A DNA stretch of 64,000 nt from Periplaneta americana. Its lineage: Eukaryota; Arthropoda; Insecta; Blattodea; Blattidae. Every line of letters begins with the position of its first letter. Within the stretch, counting starts at the first letter, position 1. The stretch is taken from the NCBI RefSeq assembly GCF_040183065.1, contig NC_091119.1, positions 66,776,892-66,840,891 of the forward strand, in the 5' to 3' direction. Of the stretch, positions 11,841 to 23,735 are shown piece after piece. The notes under the pieces were generated by a model. It ran no database searches. It worked only from the letters and a program-made list of their open reading frames with translations, and was not told the origin of the DNA. The translations under genes were made by a program, and so were the position numbers.

Positions 11841-12821
11841 TTGTACACTTGGTCAAAATGAAAGTGGCCGGTCTGAGAGACTAAGTTCGAATCGGGTATT
11901 TCCGTGAGCGCTCTGGACAGCCAGGCTTTGTTCAAAAGATTGCGTACATTCTTCTAGTATTTATAATGGGGAACACAACTATTAATCACTAAAGCTTCAG
12001 AGAAAATAATTCATATACGAGATTTAAAATAGACAGACCGTTCAGAGTGTTTAAACAGTGAATATTGTAACACAAACACTATATACTGTATAACAGGTTC
12101 TCAAGTGGAGTACGACCATTGCTCGTTATAATGCCATTCTGACTGCAGTGAAACTCTTATTGTAGTTTGTAGAGCGATAGCTAATAGTTCGTGGCGTTGC
12201 AAGTTCAAATCTTCGTGGAGTTACTAAACTTTTTTGTTGCCTTTTAAAAGCATCAGTGAAAATATAACAGGTTTTCGTCTTTTTTTATCCTTAAAATACT
12301 TTTCGCTTTATTATTTTTTTCGTGTTAATAGAAACTTTTGACGCTAGATGGAAGTAACACTAAAGACGTCAATTAGGGGCTTTCATATTAAAATGCTGTG
12401 TTAATTATTTTATTAATCCCTGCTGCTTTACTCTCTATTGCCTAAGGAACATTCAGCAAATAATACGGGGTTCTAGTAATTGTAAACAAGAAAAAACTAT
12501 AATTCTGATGACAAAATATATTCTGATTTCCTGGAATTATAACCACAAATTATCACCAATTTTGTAATTATCTGTAATTAACAGGAATTAATATAAGCAA
12601 AATTATTTGATTATGTTACACTAAAAGGAGTTGTAAAAAATAAAAGAATGGCGAAAACAAAAAATTCACTACGGAGATTCGAAGCATGCTGTATGTATTA
12701 TGAAGTTAACTAAAGCGGCGCACGGAGGTTTACGATAGTGAACTGCGCGCTCATCCGAAAGGACTTGGAAAATTTTCGCTGCTCAAGAGACCGGCCACTT
12801 TCATTTTGGCCAAGTGTACAA
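11841..12821. mobile_element. DNA-transposon-like element with ~34-bp TIRs
   Basis: Left TIR 11841-11874 and right TIR 12788-12821 are near-perfect reverse complements. They start TTGTACACTTGG and include AAAATGAAAGTGGCCGG. A related terminus with extra T's lies at 44190-44260. No coding sequence is recognisable inside. The target duplication is unclear, so the exact ends are tentative. Confidence 0.6.
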
Positions 12822-13389
12822 GAGCGTACCTAACCGTTCGGCTACAGAACAGGAGTAGTCAGTAGGCGTACAATGAGCTGCAAGCTGCAGTGTAAGTCTT
12901 CTGTCCCTCCTACGTAAAAGATAAAAAAAAGGCACAAACTGAGGACGATTAACAGTGTGTAACCGAATGAAATTGACATATTTTGCGTGATCAAAAGTAG
13001 ATTGCTTGGCGCACAATAGTTCTTGGTGAACAAGGCATCATGGCATCATGTGAGATATCTAAATTTTTTTAACATTTTCCTGAACCTACCAACAAAATGT
13101 TGTCTTCATCCAGACGTTGCTGGTAAACTATCGTGACAGAATAACAAAAACATACATGTAGCCTTACTTTTCTCGCTACAGAGGTACGGATAGGAGAGGA
13201 GGCCTAAATTTATGAACAGAAGGAAATTGAAAGACAATTTGTGGAGGCTTTCATTTCCAACGAAAACAAAAAATTTAGTGATTTACGGTTTCTGCATGTT
13301 TAAAGAGGCATCTTTCTGAATATGTTACTGTTTCTATTCTAACGCTGTAATTTCCATGGGAAACAGTATTGTAAGATCAGTCATTTTCA
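12822..13389. other. No gene recognised
   Basis: Nothing identifiable; short frames only. Confidence 0.5.
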
Positions 13390-13400
13390 ATCAAAACCAG

Positions 13401-13656
13401 ATTTTATTTTTTTTATTTTAGTAGGTTATTTTACGACGCTTTATCAACATCTTAGGTTATTTAGCGTCTGAACGAGATGAAGGTGATAATGAAGGTGAAA
13501 TGAGTCCGGGATCCAGTACCAAAAGTTACCTAGCATTTGCTCATATTGGGTTGAGGGAAAACCCCTGGAAAAACCTCAACCACGTAACTTGCTCCGACCG
13601 GGAATCGAACCCGGGCCACCTGCTTTCGCGGCCAGACGCGCTAACCATTACTCCAC
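13401..13656 (-). mobile_element. tRNA-derived SINE, full length, with 11-bp TSD
   Basis: Same family and orientation as the copy at 7308. Minus-strand B box GGTTCGATTCC lies within CCCGGGTTCGATTCCCGG (13600-13617). The body motifs are conserved and the 3' end is AT-rich (TAAAATAAAA). ATCAAAACCAG is repeated at 13390-13400 and 13657-13667, fixing the ends. Confidence 0.92.
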
Positions 13657-13667
13657 ATCAAAACCAG

Positions 13668-14959
13668 GTAATTCCATATCAATGCCAATATTTGCATCGT
13701 TTATTTGTATAAAAAACGGACATTTCAAACATTCTTTATATGTTGCAATTACCGATCCATTAAAAATCGGTCATTTCCACTTCTATGTGCAAAAGTGATA
13801 ATATCTTATTGCTAATTGAAATTATTGTAAAAGTGTTATATATTCATTTTTTCATGATACAGTAGAATGAAAGTGAAAGATATCTAGGGAGATATGTATG
13901 TTTTACTGTTATAAATGTCAAATACCTTTTTTTCGAACAAAAGTGAACATTACCTTAACATTTCCAGACAAAACTGGTTATTTTCAAAATACGTTTGTCT
14001 ATAAAATGCAAAACATTGATTGAAATCATTATGATTATTGACACCATTAGAACAACGGCCGTAACATGCACGACACATAAAGTTGTAGTTCGCTTTGGGG
14101 TAAAGTGAAGGCTCGATACTTCCAGATAAAAAATACTATTTTGGAAATGGCCGGTTTTGTTCGCAACCTCCACATCTGTCGATGTGTTCAGCAGTCTTGA
14201 TAAAGAGCTAACTAATAACCCGCACCGTATTAAGTATCACATATCGCCGACAGGGCTTCACCTTGAATGTCACACATCATTGCAGCTCAGGGCTGAGAAA
14301 ATATCATTGCACACGCGTGTAGACTGTAGACCACTCAACGCCCAGCAAGTTTTGATACAGAAAGTAACTCTTGAAGTATCAATAAAAATTCCAGAACAGC
14401 GGCTAAAACGCGGGCGATTCTGTGTACAGATACAGAATTAAAATTTGGAGCGAGTGTTGATGAAAGCCCACCTGTAGGTAGGCAACAATTTAGCACGACT
14501 GTCCAAAGGTAACACATATACAGGGGTTCTTGTTTACTGCACATGCGCAGTAAGCGAAACATACATTATGGGAGCTCCAAATTATATTTCCGTTTCTCTA
14601 CATCGAATGGAATTTAAAAATATAACAGCCGCAGTACATACAGCCGTTAAAGTTCATCGCGAACTCTACGTGAAAGTCATGGCAATGGATTCAAATTATT
14701 CCTCCTGGGGTATGCATTACCGTTATAAATGTAACTTAATCGTATTCTATGTTGTCGTAGGTGGAGGCCTGGCCTCTACTGACCCCACATTATAAACTTC
14801 CACTTTATGTAGTTCACTGTAAATTGAAAAGAAGCGCAAATGGGAAAGAAATATTTAACACGACCTTGATAGGGAAAATGGGGCTAAGAAGCAGTTTGTG
14901 TCAACTGCGCTAGGAGAGTACAAAACTCAGTACCGGTAAATAATGCAAGAAACTTCAAG
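13668..14959. other. No gene recognised
   Basis: AT-rich spacer with frames under 95 codons and no recognisable motif. A repeated phrase about lowering to 'GGTCATTT/CATTTCCA' words occurs near 13375-13780 but is too diverged to define a unit. Confidence 0.45.
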
Positions 14960-15143
14960 ACAGCAGTAGCAGTAGTATTAGTAGCAGCAATAGCATAGTA
15001 GTAGCATAGTAGAAGCACTAGTACAGTGGTAGTAGTATAGTACTAGGAGTAGTATAGTAGTATCATAGCTGTATCTGTAGTAGTGGTACTAACATAGTAG
15101 TGTAGTAGTAGCATAGTAGTAGCAGTAAGTAATGGTAGTATTA

Positions 15144-15200
<57 letters not shown>

Positions 15201-16352
15201 CAGCACCAATAGTACAGTGGTAGCAATAGTATAGTGGTAGCAATATTATAATGGTAGAAATCGTATAGTGGTGGCAATAGTATAGTAGCGGCAATGGTAT
15301 AGTGGAAGCAATAGTATGGTGGCAATATTATAGTGGAAGCAATAGTATAGTGGTAGCAATAGTATAGTGGTGGCAGTAGTATAGTGGTGGCAATATTATA
15401 GTGGAAGCAATAGTATAGTGGTGGCAGTAGTATAATAGTGGAATAGTATAGTGGAAGCAATATTATAGTGGAAGCAATAGTATGGTGGCAATATTATAGT
15501 GGTGGCAATAGTATGGTGGCAATATTATAGTGGAAGCAATAGTATGGTGGCAATATTATAGTGGTGGCAATAGTATGGTGGCAATAGTATGGTGGCAATA
15601 TTATAGTGGAAGCAATAGTATGGTGGCAATATTATAGTGGTGGCAATAGTATGGTGGCAATATTATAGTGGAAGCAATAGTATGGTGGCAATATTATAGT
15701 GGAAGCAATAGTATAGTGGTAGCAATAGTATAGTGGTGGCAGTAGTATAGTGGTGGCAATATTATAGTGGAAGCAATAGTATAGTGGTGGCAGTAGTATA
15801 ATAGTGGAATAGTATAGTGGAAGCAATATTATAGAGGAAGCAATAGTATGGTGGCAATATTATAGTGGTGGCAATAGTATGGTGGCAATATTATAGTGGA
15901 AGCAATAGTATAGTGGTAGCAATAGTATAGTGGTGGCAGTAGTATAGTGGTGGCAATATTATAGTGGAAGCAATAGTATAGTGGTGGCAGTAGTATAATA
16001 GTGGAATAGTATAGTGGAAGCAATATTATAGTGGAAGCAATAGTATGGTGGCAATATTATAGTAGAAGCAATAGTATAGTGGTGGCAGTAGTATAGTGGT
16101 GGCAATATTATAGTGGAAGTAATATTATAGTAGTAGCAATATTATAGTGATGGCTATATTATAGTGGAAGCAATAGTATAGTGGTAGCAATACTATAGTG
16201 GTGGCAATAGTATAGTGAAAGCAATAGTATGGTGGCAATATTATAGTGGTGGCAATAGTATAGTGGTAGCAATATTATAGTGGTGGCAATAGTATAGTGG
16301 AAGCAATAGTATAGTGTAGCAATAGTACAGTGGTAACAATAGTGATAGGAGC

Positions 16353-16387
<35 letters not shown>

Positions 16388-16400
16388 TGTGATTGTGGTT

Positions 16401-16433
<33 letters not shown>

Positions 16434-16450
16434 GTAATAGTAGTAGTATT
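14960..16450. repeat. AGT-derived simple repeat and ~30-bp minisatellite
   Basis: Pure AGT trinucleotide blocks (15147-15197, 16355-16382, 16408-16447) flank a variable array. The array is built from phrases such as TAGTGGTGGCAATA, TTATAGTGGAAGCAA and TAGTATGGTGGCAATA. A longer block of about 197 bp is repeated: the same phrase order recurs from ~15620-15825 and ~15829-16022. Tyr/Leu/Pro-rich frames on the minus strand are products of the repeat. Confidence 0.93.
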
Positions 16451-16451
16451 T

Positions 16452-16579
16452 ATTTATTTATTTATCTACTTGGTTATTTTACTCACTTACTCATTTATTT
16501 ATGTATTTATTTATTTTTTATTTACTTGAAACGAGTTGAGAGACCACGAGTCTGGAACAGTTCGTAACTAAAAGGGAAG

Positions 16580-16662
<83 letters not shown>
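16452..16662. repeat. TTTA-rich segment and (TAA)n/(TTA)n palindrome
   Basis: TTTATT-type repeats lie at 16448-16530. Then (TAA)n switches directly to (TTA)n (16581-16661), forming a near-perfect AT-only palindrome of about 80 bp. Confidence 0.9.
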
Positions 16663-17098
16663 AACTTAAGGAATACCGCTATGTGAAAGATGAGTTCTCC
16701 CTCCCCTCTAAGTTTTTTTCAGTTGAAATACTGGACAGAATTATCTATAGGAATTTAACTATAGCAATTTTATTTTCCACCTTTGCTTATCTTAATGCTA
16801 TTAGTTTACATTAACGTTTTCGATACTCTTATTGTATCATCTTCAGATGTTAGGATGTTATGTCAACATATGTGATGAAAACCTAGCCTCATATTGTGTT
16901 GTGGGTTATTCAAATGCATGGAACCTATCATGATTTTCTAGTTTAGCCAAAATTGATCGTTGCTATGAATTAACTTAATTCAGTGTCTATAGTTACTTGT
17001 TAAGATTCTGTTAAAATTCACTATGAAGGCCCGTGTAGGACAGTGTAAAATTATATGAGAACAATAATATAACATATGAATATCAAACAAGTGAAGTA

Positions 17099-17291
17099 TA
17101 CCACAGCTGAAAAATTCCATATTATAAAAGAATTCAACTCAGGAAGACCCCTTCTCAACGAACAAATAGCCAACACAAACAATCCACTGTTTAACTTATT
17201 TAAATTATTCCCGCCAAAACAAACATGCACAACAACCACACAGGTCCCACCAACACCCCTTCCACTTCCTATGCCAGATAACATACACTAG
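17099..17291 (+). pseudogene. C-terminal fragment of Penelope-like ORF
   Basis: The frame starts at the inner edge of the left inverted arm and ends at TAG 17289-17291. It contains TTAEKFHIIKEFNSG then LLNEQIANTNNPLFNLF, a pattern (E-K-x-x-I ... L-N-E/D-Q ... N-N-P-L-F) that I recognise at the C-terminus of Penelope-like proteins after the GIY-YIG endonuclease domain. A Thr/Pro-rich tail follows. The catalytic domains are lost. An ATG at 17076 lies within the repeat arm and is probably incidental. Confidence 0.55.
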
Positions 17292-18034
17292 GAAATATTG
17301 TGATTGAGCCCGCCAGTCTAGTCCCAGCCAAGCACCAAACAAGAACAGTTCGACAACAGCTAAAATTGTAAGTTGTTTTCTTGCATACGTCTTACGCGAA
17401 GTAGATTTCAACTTAACTATGAAACAAAATCGTCCTAATTCAATTCATTAATTGTTGCAGACACGCACGGCTGTACTAGATTTACGGACTCAACAGAAAC
17501 ATCTTGTACCACATACGTCCAATTACCGACACATAGTAACTGTATCAATGATTTTCACAGTAGTCAATATGAACAACATAATTTAAAAAAAATGATAAGC
17601 CTACAAAGACTCCAATAACACATAATACCAAAACTATAGATAAATCAGTGATCAAAAAAGTGTGTTATTAAGACAGTGATTTTAACTAAGATCAGCAGAA
17701 GCAGTCCAATTCAACGACACAACAGGCTAACACGGCCAATCATATAAGTGTTCAAAGTGTTTTATAGTGTTTATAGTGTTTATAGTGTATACTTCACTTG
17801 TTTGATATTCATATGTTATATTATTGTTCTCATATAATTTTACACTGTCCTACACGGGCCTTCATAGTGAATTTTAACAGAATCTTAACAAGTAACTATA
17901 GACACTGAATTAAGTTAATTCATAGCAACGATCAATTTTAGCTAAACTAGGAAATCATGATAGGTTCCATGCATTTGAATAACCCACAACACAATATGAG
18001 GCTAGGTTTTCATCACATATATTGACATAACATC

Positions 18035-18085
18035 CTAACATCTGAAGATGATACAATAAGAGTATCGAAAACGTCAATGTAAACT
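18035..18085 (+). ncRNA. Hammerhead-ribozyme-like motif (Penelope copy 1, right arm)
   Basis: In order: ACAT, CTGAAGA (18042-18048), stem II GATAC-loop-GTATC, GAAA (18067-18070), ACGTC, then AATGT. ACAT can pair with the downstream ATGT as stem I, and cleavage would fall after GTC. Stem III would be very short (ACGT is self-complementary), as in the Penelope-type hammerheads thought to work as dimers. One extra A after GAAA departs from the consensus. The inverted copy lies at 16812-16846. Confidence 0.55.
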
Positions 18086-18181
18086 AATAGCATTAAGATA
18101 AGCAAAAGTGGAAAATAAAATTGCTATAGTTAAATAATATAAGTTTATCGGTATCACCAAAAATGAAACTAACTATAGGAA

Positions 18182-19190
18182 GTTAATTTTATGTACATTT
18201 ACGTCTAATTGGTTATGTAGGGAATGAAATACGAACAGCTATTACTCGAAGATCTTAAAAGGTGCGTTTAATTTGTTATACGAACGGTGTCAAGAACATT
18301 AAAATTTTAAAATGAATGTGCAGAATTCACATTACACCCCGAGTCTTCAGGAGTATAATTTTTATGATGCTGAAGTATGAGCAGATATAAAAGAAGATAA
18401 ACACAGAGGGTAAATGAATCATTCTAAAATAATTAATTAATAATTAAAAACGCTTGAAGTAATTGAAAAATTTAAAAACCGAACGAAAATAGTGAAATTG
18501 AGAGAGAAAGTAACAAGTAAAATGTTAGGATTCGTAAAACCGAATAATAGAAACTGATATATAAAACAAATATATATAGGGCAGCTAAGATCTCAGAGAA
18601 TAAAAATGATGTCATACAGAGAGAATGCAAAACATAGGAAAACAACAAGAAGATAATACAACGACATGAACAGAAAGCAATGCACGTACCACGGATGTCT
18701 GCAAATCGATTAGCAGGGAGATACGTGACAAGCAGGACTAGATAGAGAAACCGAGGTCAAGGTGAAAGATGTAATAAGTGTAGGATCCAAAATACAACAC
18801 TAAAAAAAGATAGAGAGAGGGGTAGAGTTTATTAAGGAAAACAAAATTAAATATCAAAGAAGAACATTGAAAGAATAAAGGAAGAAAGAAGAAAAGTTGA
18901 ATGGTTAGAAGTATGAGGCGAACAAAAGAATAGAGAAAGAAAGGACGACACGAAGTTGTAGCAAAGATGAAAAAAGAGACGTGAGGAAAAGAGTTTAGAG
19001 GAAGTGAAGAAAGAAATACAAAAGTAAAGTAATAGAACTAGGAAAAGAACGAAAAGAAAAAAAGGAAGAAAATGACAGAGAAGAAACAAGAGAAATAAAA
19101 GCAAGAAAACAGGAGGAAGAAATGTAAGGATGTAAAACAAATAAAATTATAAGTAACGCTATAAGAGAAAAGTAAAGATATAAGAAAATG
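18182..19190. other. No gene; purine-rich lead-in to satellite
   Basis: From about 18,400 the plus strand becomes A/G-rich with GAAAG, AAGAA and AGAGAG words, without a clear period. It grades into the satellite at ~19,190. Similar sequence follows the satellite at 24,100-24,600, suggesting decayed array edges. Phe/Leu/Ser-rich minus-strand frames here follow from composition. Confidence 0.6.
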
Positions 19191-22097
19191 TAAGAGTGCA
19201 GGGAAAAATTAGAATATAAGGATATGTAAGAATATAAGCTAAGGTAAGGGCATAAGAAAGAGTAAGGATATAAGGAAAGTAAGAGCATAAGGAAAAGTAA
19301 GAATATAAGGTAAGGTAAGAGCATAAGGAAAAGTAAGAATATAAGGTAAAGTAAGAGCATTAGGACATAAGAAAAAGAGCATAAGGAAATGTAAAAATAT
19401 GAGATAAGGTAACAGCATAAAGAAGAGTAAGAATATAAGGTAAAGTAAGAGCATAAGAAAAAGTAAGAATATAAGATAAGGTAAGAGCATAAGGATATAA
19501 CGAAAAGTAAGAGCATAAGGAAAAGTAAGAATATAAGGTAAGGTGAGAGCATAAGGTAGAGTAAGAATATAAGGTAAGGTAATAGAATAAGGAAAAGTAA
19601 GAGCATAAGGAAAAGTAAGAATATAAGGTAAGGTAAGAGCATAAGGAAGAGTAAGAATATAAGGTAAGGTAAGAGCATAAGGAAAAGTAAGACTATAAGG
19701 TAAGGTAAGAGCATAAGGAAAAGTAAGAATATAAGGTAAGGTAAGAGCATAAGGAAAAGTAAGAGTTTAAGGTAAGGTAAGAGCATAAGGAAGAGTAAGA
19801 ATATAAGGTAAGGTAAGAGCATAAGGAAGAGTAAGAATATAAGGTAAGGTAAGAGCATAAGGAAGAGTAAGAATATAAGGTAAGGTAAGAGCATAAGGAA
19901 GAGTAAGAATATAAGGTAAGGTAAGAGCATAAGGAAGAGTAAGAATATAAGGTAAGGTAAGAGCATAAGGAAGAGTAATAATATAAGGTAAGGTAAGAGC
20001 ATAAGGAAGAGTAAGAATATAAGGTAAGGTAAGAGCATAAGGAAGAGTAAGAATATAAGGTAAGGTAAGAGCATAAGGAAAAGTAAGACTATAAGGTAAG
20101 GTAAGAGCATTGGGAAAAGTAAGAATATAAGGTAAGGTAAGAGCATAAGGGAAAGTAAGAATATAAGGTAAGGTAAGAACATAAGAAAAAGTAAGAATAA
20201 AAGGTAAGGTAAGAGCATAAGGAAAAGTAAGAATATAAGGTAAGGTAAGAGCATAAGGAAAAGTAAGAATATAAGGTAAGGTAAGAGCATAAGGATATAA
20301 CGAAAAGTAAGAGCATAAGGAAGAGTAAGAATATAAGGTAAGGTAAGAGCATAAGGAAGAGTAAGAATATAAGGTAAGGTAAGAGCATAAGGAAGAGTAA
20401 TAATATAAGGTAAGGTAAGAGCATAAGGAAGAGTAAGAATATAAGGTAAGGTAAGAGCATAAGGAAGAGTAAGAATATAAGGTAAGGTAAGAGCATAAGG
20501 AAAAGTAAGACTATAAGGTAAGGTAAGAGCATTGGGAAAAGTAAGAATACAAGGTAAGGTAAGAGCATAAGGGAAAGTAAGAATATAAGGTAAGGTAAGA
20601 ACATAAGAAAAAGTAAGAATAAAAGGTAAGGTAAGAGCATAAGGAAAAGTAAGAATATAAGGTAAGGTAAGAGCATAAGGAAAAGTAAGAATATAAGGTA
20701 AGGTAAGAGCATAAGGATATAAGGAAAAGTAAGAGCATAAGGAAGAGTAAGAATATAAGGTAAGGTAAGAGCATAAGGAAGAGTAAGAATATAAGGTAAG
20801 GTAAGAGCATAAGGAAGAGTAAGAATATAAGGTAAGGTAAGAGCATAAGGAAGAGTAATAATATAAGGTAAGGTAAGAGCATAAGGAAGAGTAAGAATAT
20901 AAGGTAAGGTAAGAGCATAAGGAAGAGTAAGAATATAAGGTAAGGTAAGAGCATAAGGAAAAGTAAGACTATAAGGTAAGGTAAGAGCATTGGGAAAAGT
21001 AAGAATATAAGGTAAGGTAAGAGCATAAGGGAAAGTAAGAATATAAGGTAAGGTAAGAACATAAGAAAAAGTAAGAATAAAAGGTAAGGTAAGAGCATAA
21101 GGAAAAGTAAGAATATAAGGTAAGGTAAGAGCATAAGGAAAAGTAAGAATATAAGGTAAGGTAAGAGCATAAGGATATAACGAAAAGTAAGAGCATAAGG
21201 AAGAGTAAGAATATAAGGTAAGGTAAGAGCATAAGGAAGAGTAAGAATATAAGGTAAGGTAAGAGCATAAGGAAGAGTAATAATATAAGGTAAGGTAAGA
21301 GCATAAGGAAGAGTAAGAATATAAGGTAAGGTAAGAGCATAAGGAAGAGTAAGAATATAAGGTAAGGTAAGAGCATAAGGAAAAGTAAGACTATAAGGTA
21401 AGGTAAGAGCATTGGGAAAAGTAAGAATATAAGGTAAGGTAAGAGCATAAGGGAAAGTAAGAATATAAGGTAAGGTAAGAACATAAGAAAAAGTAAGAAT
21501 AAAAGGTAAGGTAAGAGCATAAGGAAAAGTAAGAATATAAGGTAAGGTAAGAGCATAAGGAAAAGTAAGAATATAAGGTAAGGTAAGAGCATAAGGATAT
21601 AAGGAAAAGTAAGAGCATAAGGAAGAGTAAGAATATAAGGTAAGGTAAGAGCATAAGGAAGAGTAAGAATATAAGGTAAGGTAAGAGCATAAGGAAGAGT
21701 AAGAATATTAGGTAAGGTAAGAGCATAAGGAAGAGTAAGAATATAAGGTAAGGTAAGAGCATAAGGAGGACTAAGAATATAAGGTAAGGTAAGAGCATAA
21801 GGAAAAGTAAGACTATAAGGTAAGGTAAGAGCATAAGGAAAAGTAAGAATATAAGGTACGTAAGAGCATAAGGAAGAGTAAGAATATAAGGTAAGGTAAG
21901 AGCATAAGGAAAAGTAAGAATATAAGGTAAGTAAGAGCATAAGGAAGAGTAAGAATATAAGGTAAGGTAAGAGCACAAGGAAAAGTAAGAATATAAGGTA
22001 GGGTAAGAGCATAAGGGTATAAGGAAAAGTAAGAGCATAAGGAAAAGTGAGAATGTAAGGTAAGGTAAGAGCATAAGGATATAAGAAAAGTAAGAAA
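19191..22097. repeat. 36-bp satellite with ~422/458-bp higher-order repeat
   Basis: The unit is GAGCATAAGGAAAAGTAAG joined to AATATAAGGTAAGGTAA, 36 bp in total; being divisible by three it yields long minus-strand Leu/Pro/Tyr frames that are not genes. Variant monomers mark a higher-order period. GCATTGGGAAAAG occurs near 20108, 20530, 20988 and 21410 (spacings 422, 458, 422), and GGATATAACGAAAAG or GGATATAAGGAAAAG recurs in the same order. One spacing is longer by exactly one monomer, pointing to unequal exchange. Confidence 0.95.
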
Positions 22098-23735
22098 CTA
22101 TTTTAGGCAACTATACATGTGCCAAATAGAAATGATCGGGACGAAATTCAAATACAAACTGCTGTGCCATTTATACCGGAACCCACACTTTCTGAAGTCG
22201 AAATTGCAATAGAAAATCTGAAAAAGTACAAGTCTCCAGGTAATGATCAAATTCCAGCAGAATTAATACAAGAGGGTGGAAGCGCATTATCTAGCGAAAT
22301 TTATAAACTTGTACTTGCAATTTGGAAAAAGAAAATTGTACCAGAACAATGGAATGAGTCCATAATCGTACCTAATTTAAGAAGGGCGACAAGACTAACT
22401 GTAGTAACTTTCGAGGAATATCACTTTTGTTGACGTCGTATAAAATTTTGTCCAATATCCTTTTGAGAAGATTAACTCCATATGTAGATGAAATTATTGG
22501 GGATCATCAGTGTGGTTTTAGGCGTAATAGATCGACTATTGATCAGATTTTTTGTATTCGACAGATATTGGAGAAAAAATGGGAGTATAAGAGTACAGTA
22601 CATCAGTTATTCATAGATTTCAAAAAGGCATATGACTCGGTTAAGAGAGAAGTTTTATATGATATTCTTATTGAATTTGGTATTCCCAAGAAACTAGTTC
22701 GATTAATTAAAATGTGTCTTAGTGAAACTTACAGCAGAGTCCGTATAGGTCAGTTTCTATCTGATGCTTTTCCAATTCACTGCGGGCTAAAGCAGGGAGA
22801 TGCATTGTCACTTCTAGTTTTTAACTTCGCTCTAGAATATGCCATTAGGAAAGTTCAGGATAACACAGAGGGTTTTCAATTGAACGGGTTACATCAGCTT
22901 CTTGTCTATGCAGATGACGTGAATATGTTAGCAGAAAATCCAAAGACGATTAGGGAAAACACGGAAATTCTAGTTGAAGCAAGTAAAGCGATAGGGTTGG
23001 AAGTAAATCCCGAAAAGACTAAGTATATGGTTATATCTCGTGACCAGAATATTGTACGAAATGGAACTATAAAAATTGGAGATTTATCCTTCGAAGAGGT
23101 GGAAAAATTCAAATATCTCGGAGCAACAATAACAAGTATAAATGACACTCGGAAGAAAATTAAACGCAGAATAAATATGGGACATGCGTGTTTTTATTCG
23201 GTTGAGAAGCTTTTGTCATCTAGTCTACTGTCAAAAAATCTTAAAGTTACAATTTATAAAACAGTTATATTACCAGTTCTTCTGTATGGTTGTGCAACGT
23301 GGACTCTCACTTTGAGAGAGGAACAGAGATTAAGTGTGTTTGAGAATAAGGTTCTTAGGAAAATATTTGGGGCTAAGAGGGATGAAGTTACAGGAGAATG
23401 GAGAAAGTTACACAACGCAGAGCTGCACGCATTGTATTCTTCACCTGACGTAATTAGGAACATAAAATCCAGACGTTTGAGATGGGCAGGGCATGTAGCA
23501 CGTATGGACGAATCCAGAAATGCATATAGAGTGTTAGTTGGGAGGCCGGCAGGAAAAAACCTTAGGGGAGGCCGAGACGTAAGATGGGAAGATAATATTA
23601 AAATGGATTTGAGGGAGGTGGGATATGATGTTAGAGACTGGATTAATCTTGCTCAGGATAGGGATCAATGGCGGGCTTATGTGAGGGCAGCAATGAACCT
23701 CCGGGTTCCTTAAAAGCCAGTAAGTAAGTAAGTAA
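22098..23735 (+). mobile_element. LINE insertion inside the satellite, 5'-truncated, with (TAAG)n tail
   Basis: Satellite monomers stop at about 22097 and resume at 23736 in a higher-order phase bearing the GCATTGGG variant. Between them lies a non-LTR element beginning inside its ORF2 and ending TTAAAAGCCAGTAAGTAAG. A related partial copy sits at 48391-49088. Confidence 0.9.
22119..23713 (+). pseudogene. Non-LTR reverse transcriptase (one frameshift)
   Basis: Two overlapping frames, 22119-22433 and 22427-23713, form one ORF broken by a single-base shift near 22377. The N-terminal part has EIAIENLKKYKSPGNDQIPAELI, the RT finger entry typical of LINEs. The second frame has [23 protein letters not shown] (motif A), GLKQGDALS (motif B), the catalytic YADD at about residues 162-165, then KFKYLGATI. 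The C-terminal region has [11 protein letters not shown], an [12 protein letters not shown] block and ends MNLRVP. No AP endonuclease domain remains. Catalytic aspartates are intact, but the shift and 5' truncation make it inactive as it stands. Confidence 0.95.

Larger units (their letters stand above)
16754..18172 (+). mobile_element. Penelope-like element, copy 1 (truncated, inverted terminal repeats)
   Basis: Inverted arms 16754-17100 and 17788-18134 (347 bp each) are followed by a 38-bp extension (18135-18172) present only at the right end. CTATAGGAA is repeated at 16745-16753 and 18173-18181 as target duplication. Each arm carries a hammerhead-like core: CTGAAGA, a GATAC/GTATC hairpin, then GAAA. 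The unique centre holds a coding remnant at 17099-17291. Inverted pLTRs, a ~35-40-bp one-sided extension, variable TSDs and hammerhead motifs are described features of Penelope-like retroelements. No reverse transcriptase remains, so the copy is 5'-truncated and dead. Confidence 0.82.

Noticed and set aside
15043..16023. Tyr/Leu-rich minus-strand frames
   Set aside because: Translation of the AGT-derived minisatellite.
16581..16661. Transposon TIR
   Set aside because: The palindrome is only (TAA)n against (TTA)n; simple-sequence chance structure.
18995..22110. Minus-strand frames of 200-430 codons rich in Leu/Pro/Tyr
   Set aside because: Direct translation of the 36-bp satellite, whose unit is a multiple of three; no start or stop context and repeated in several frames.
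22906..23463. Minus-strand frames opposite the reverse transcriptase
   Set aside because: Antisense shadows of the RT coding sequence.
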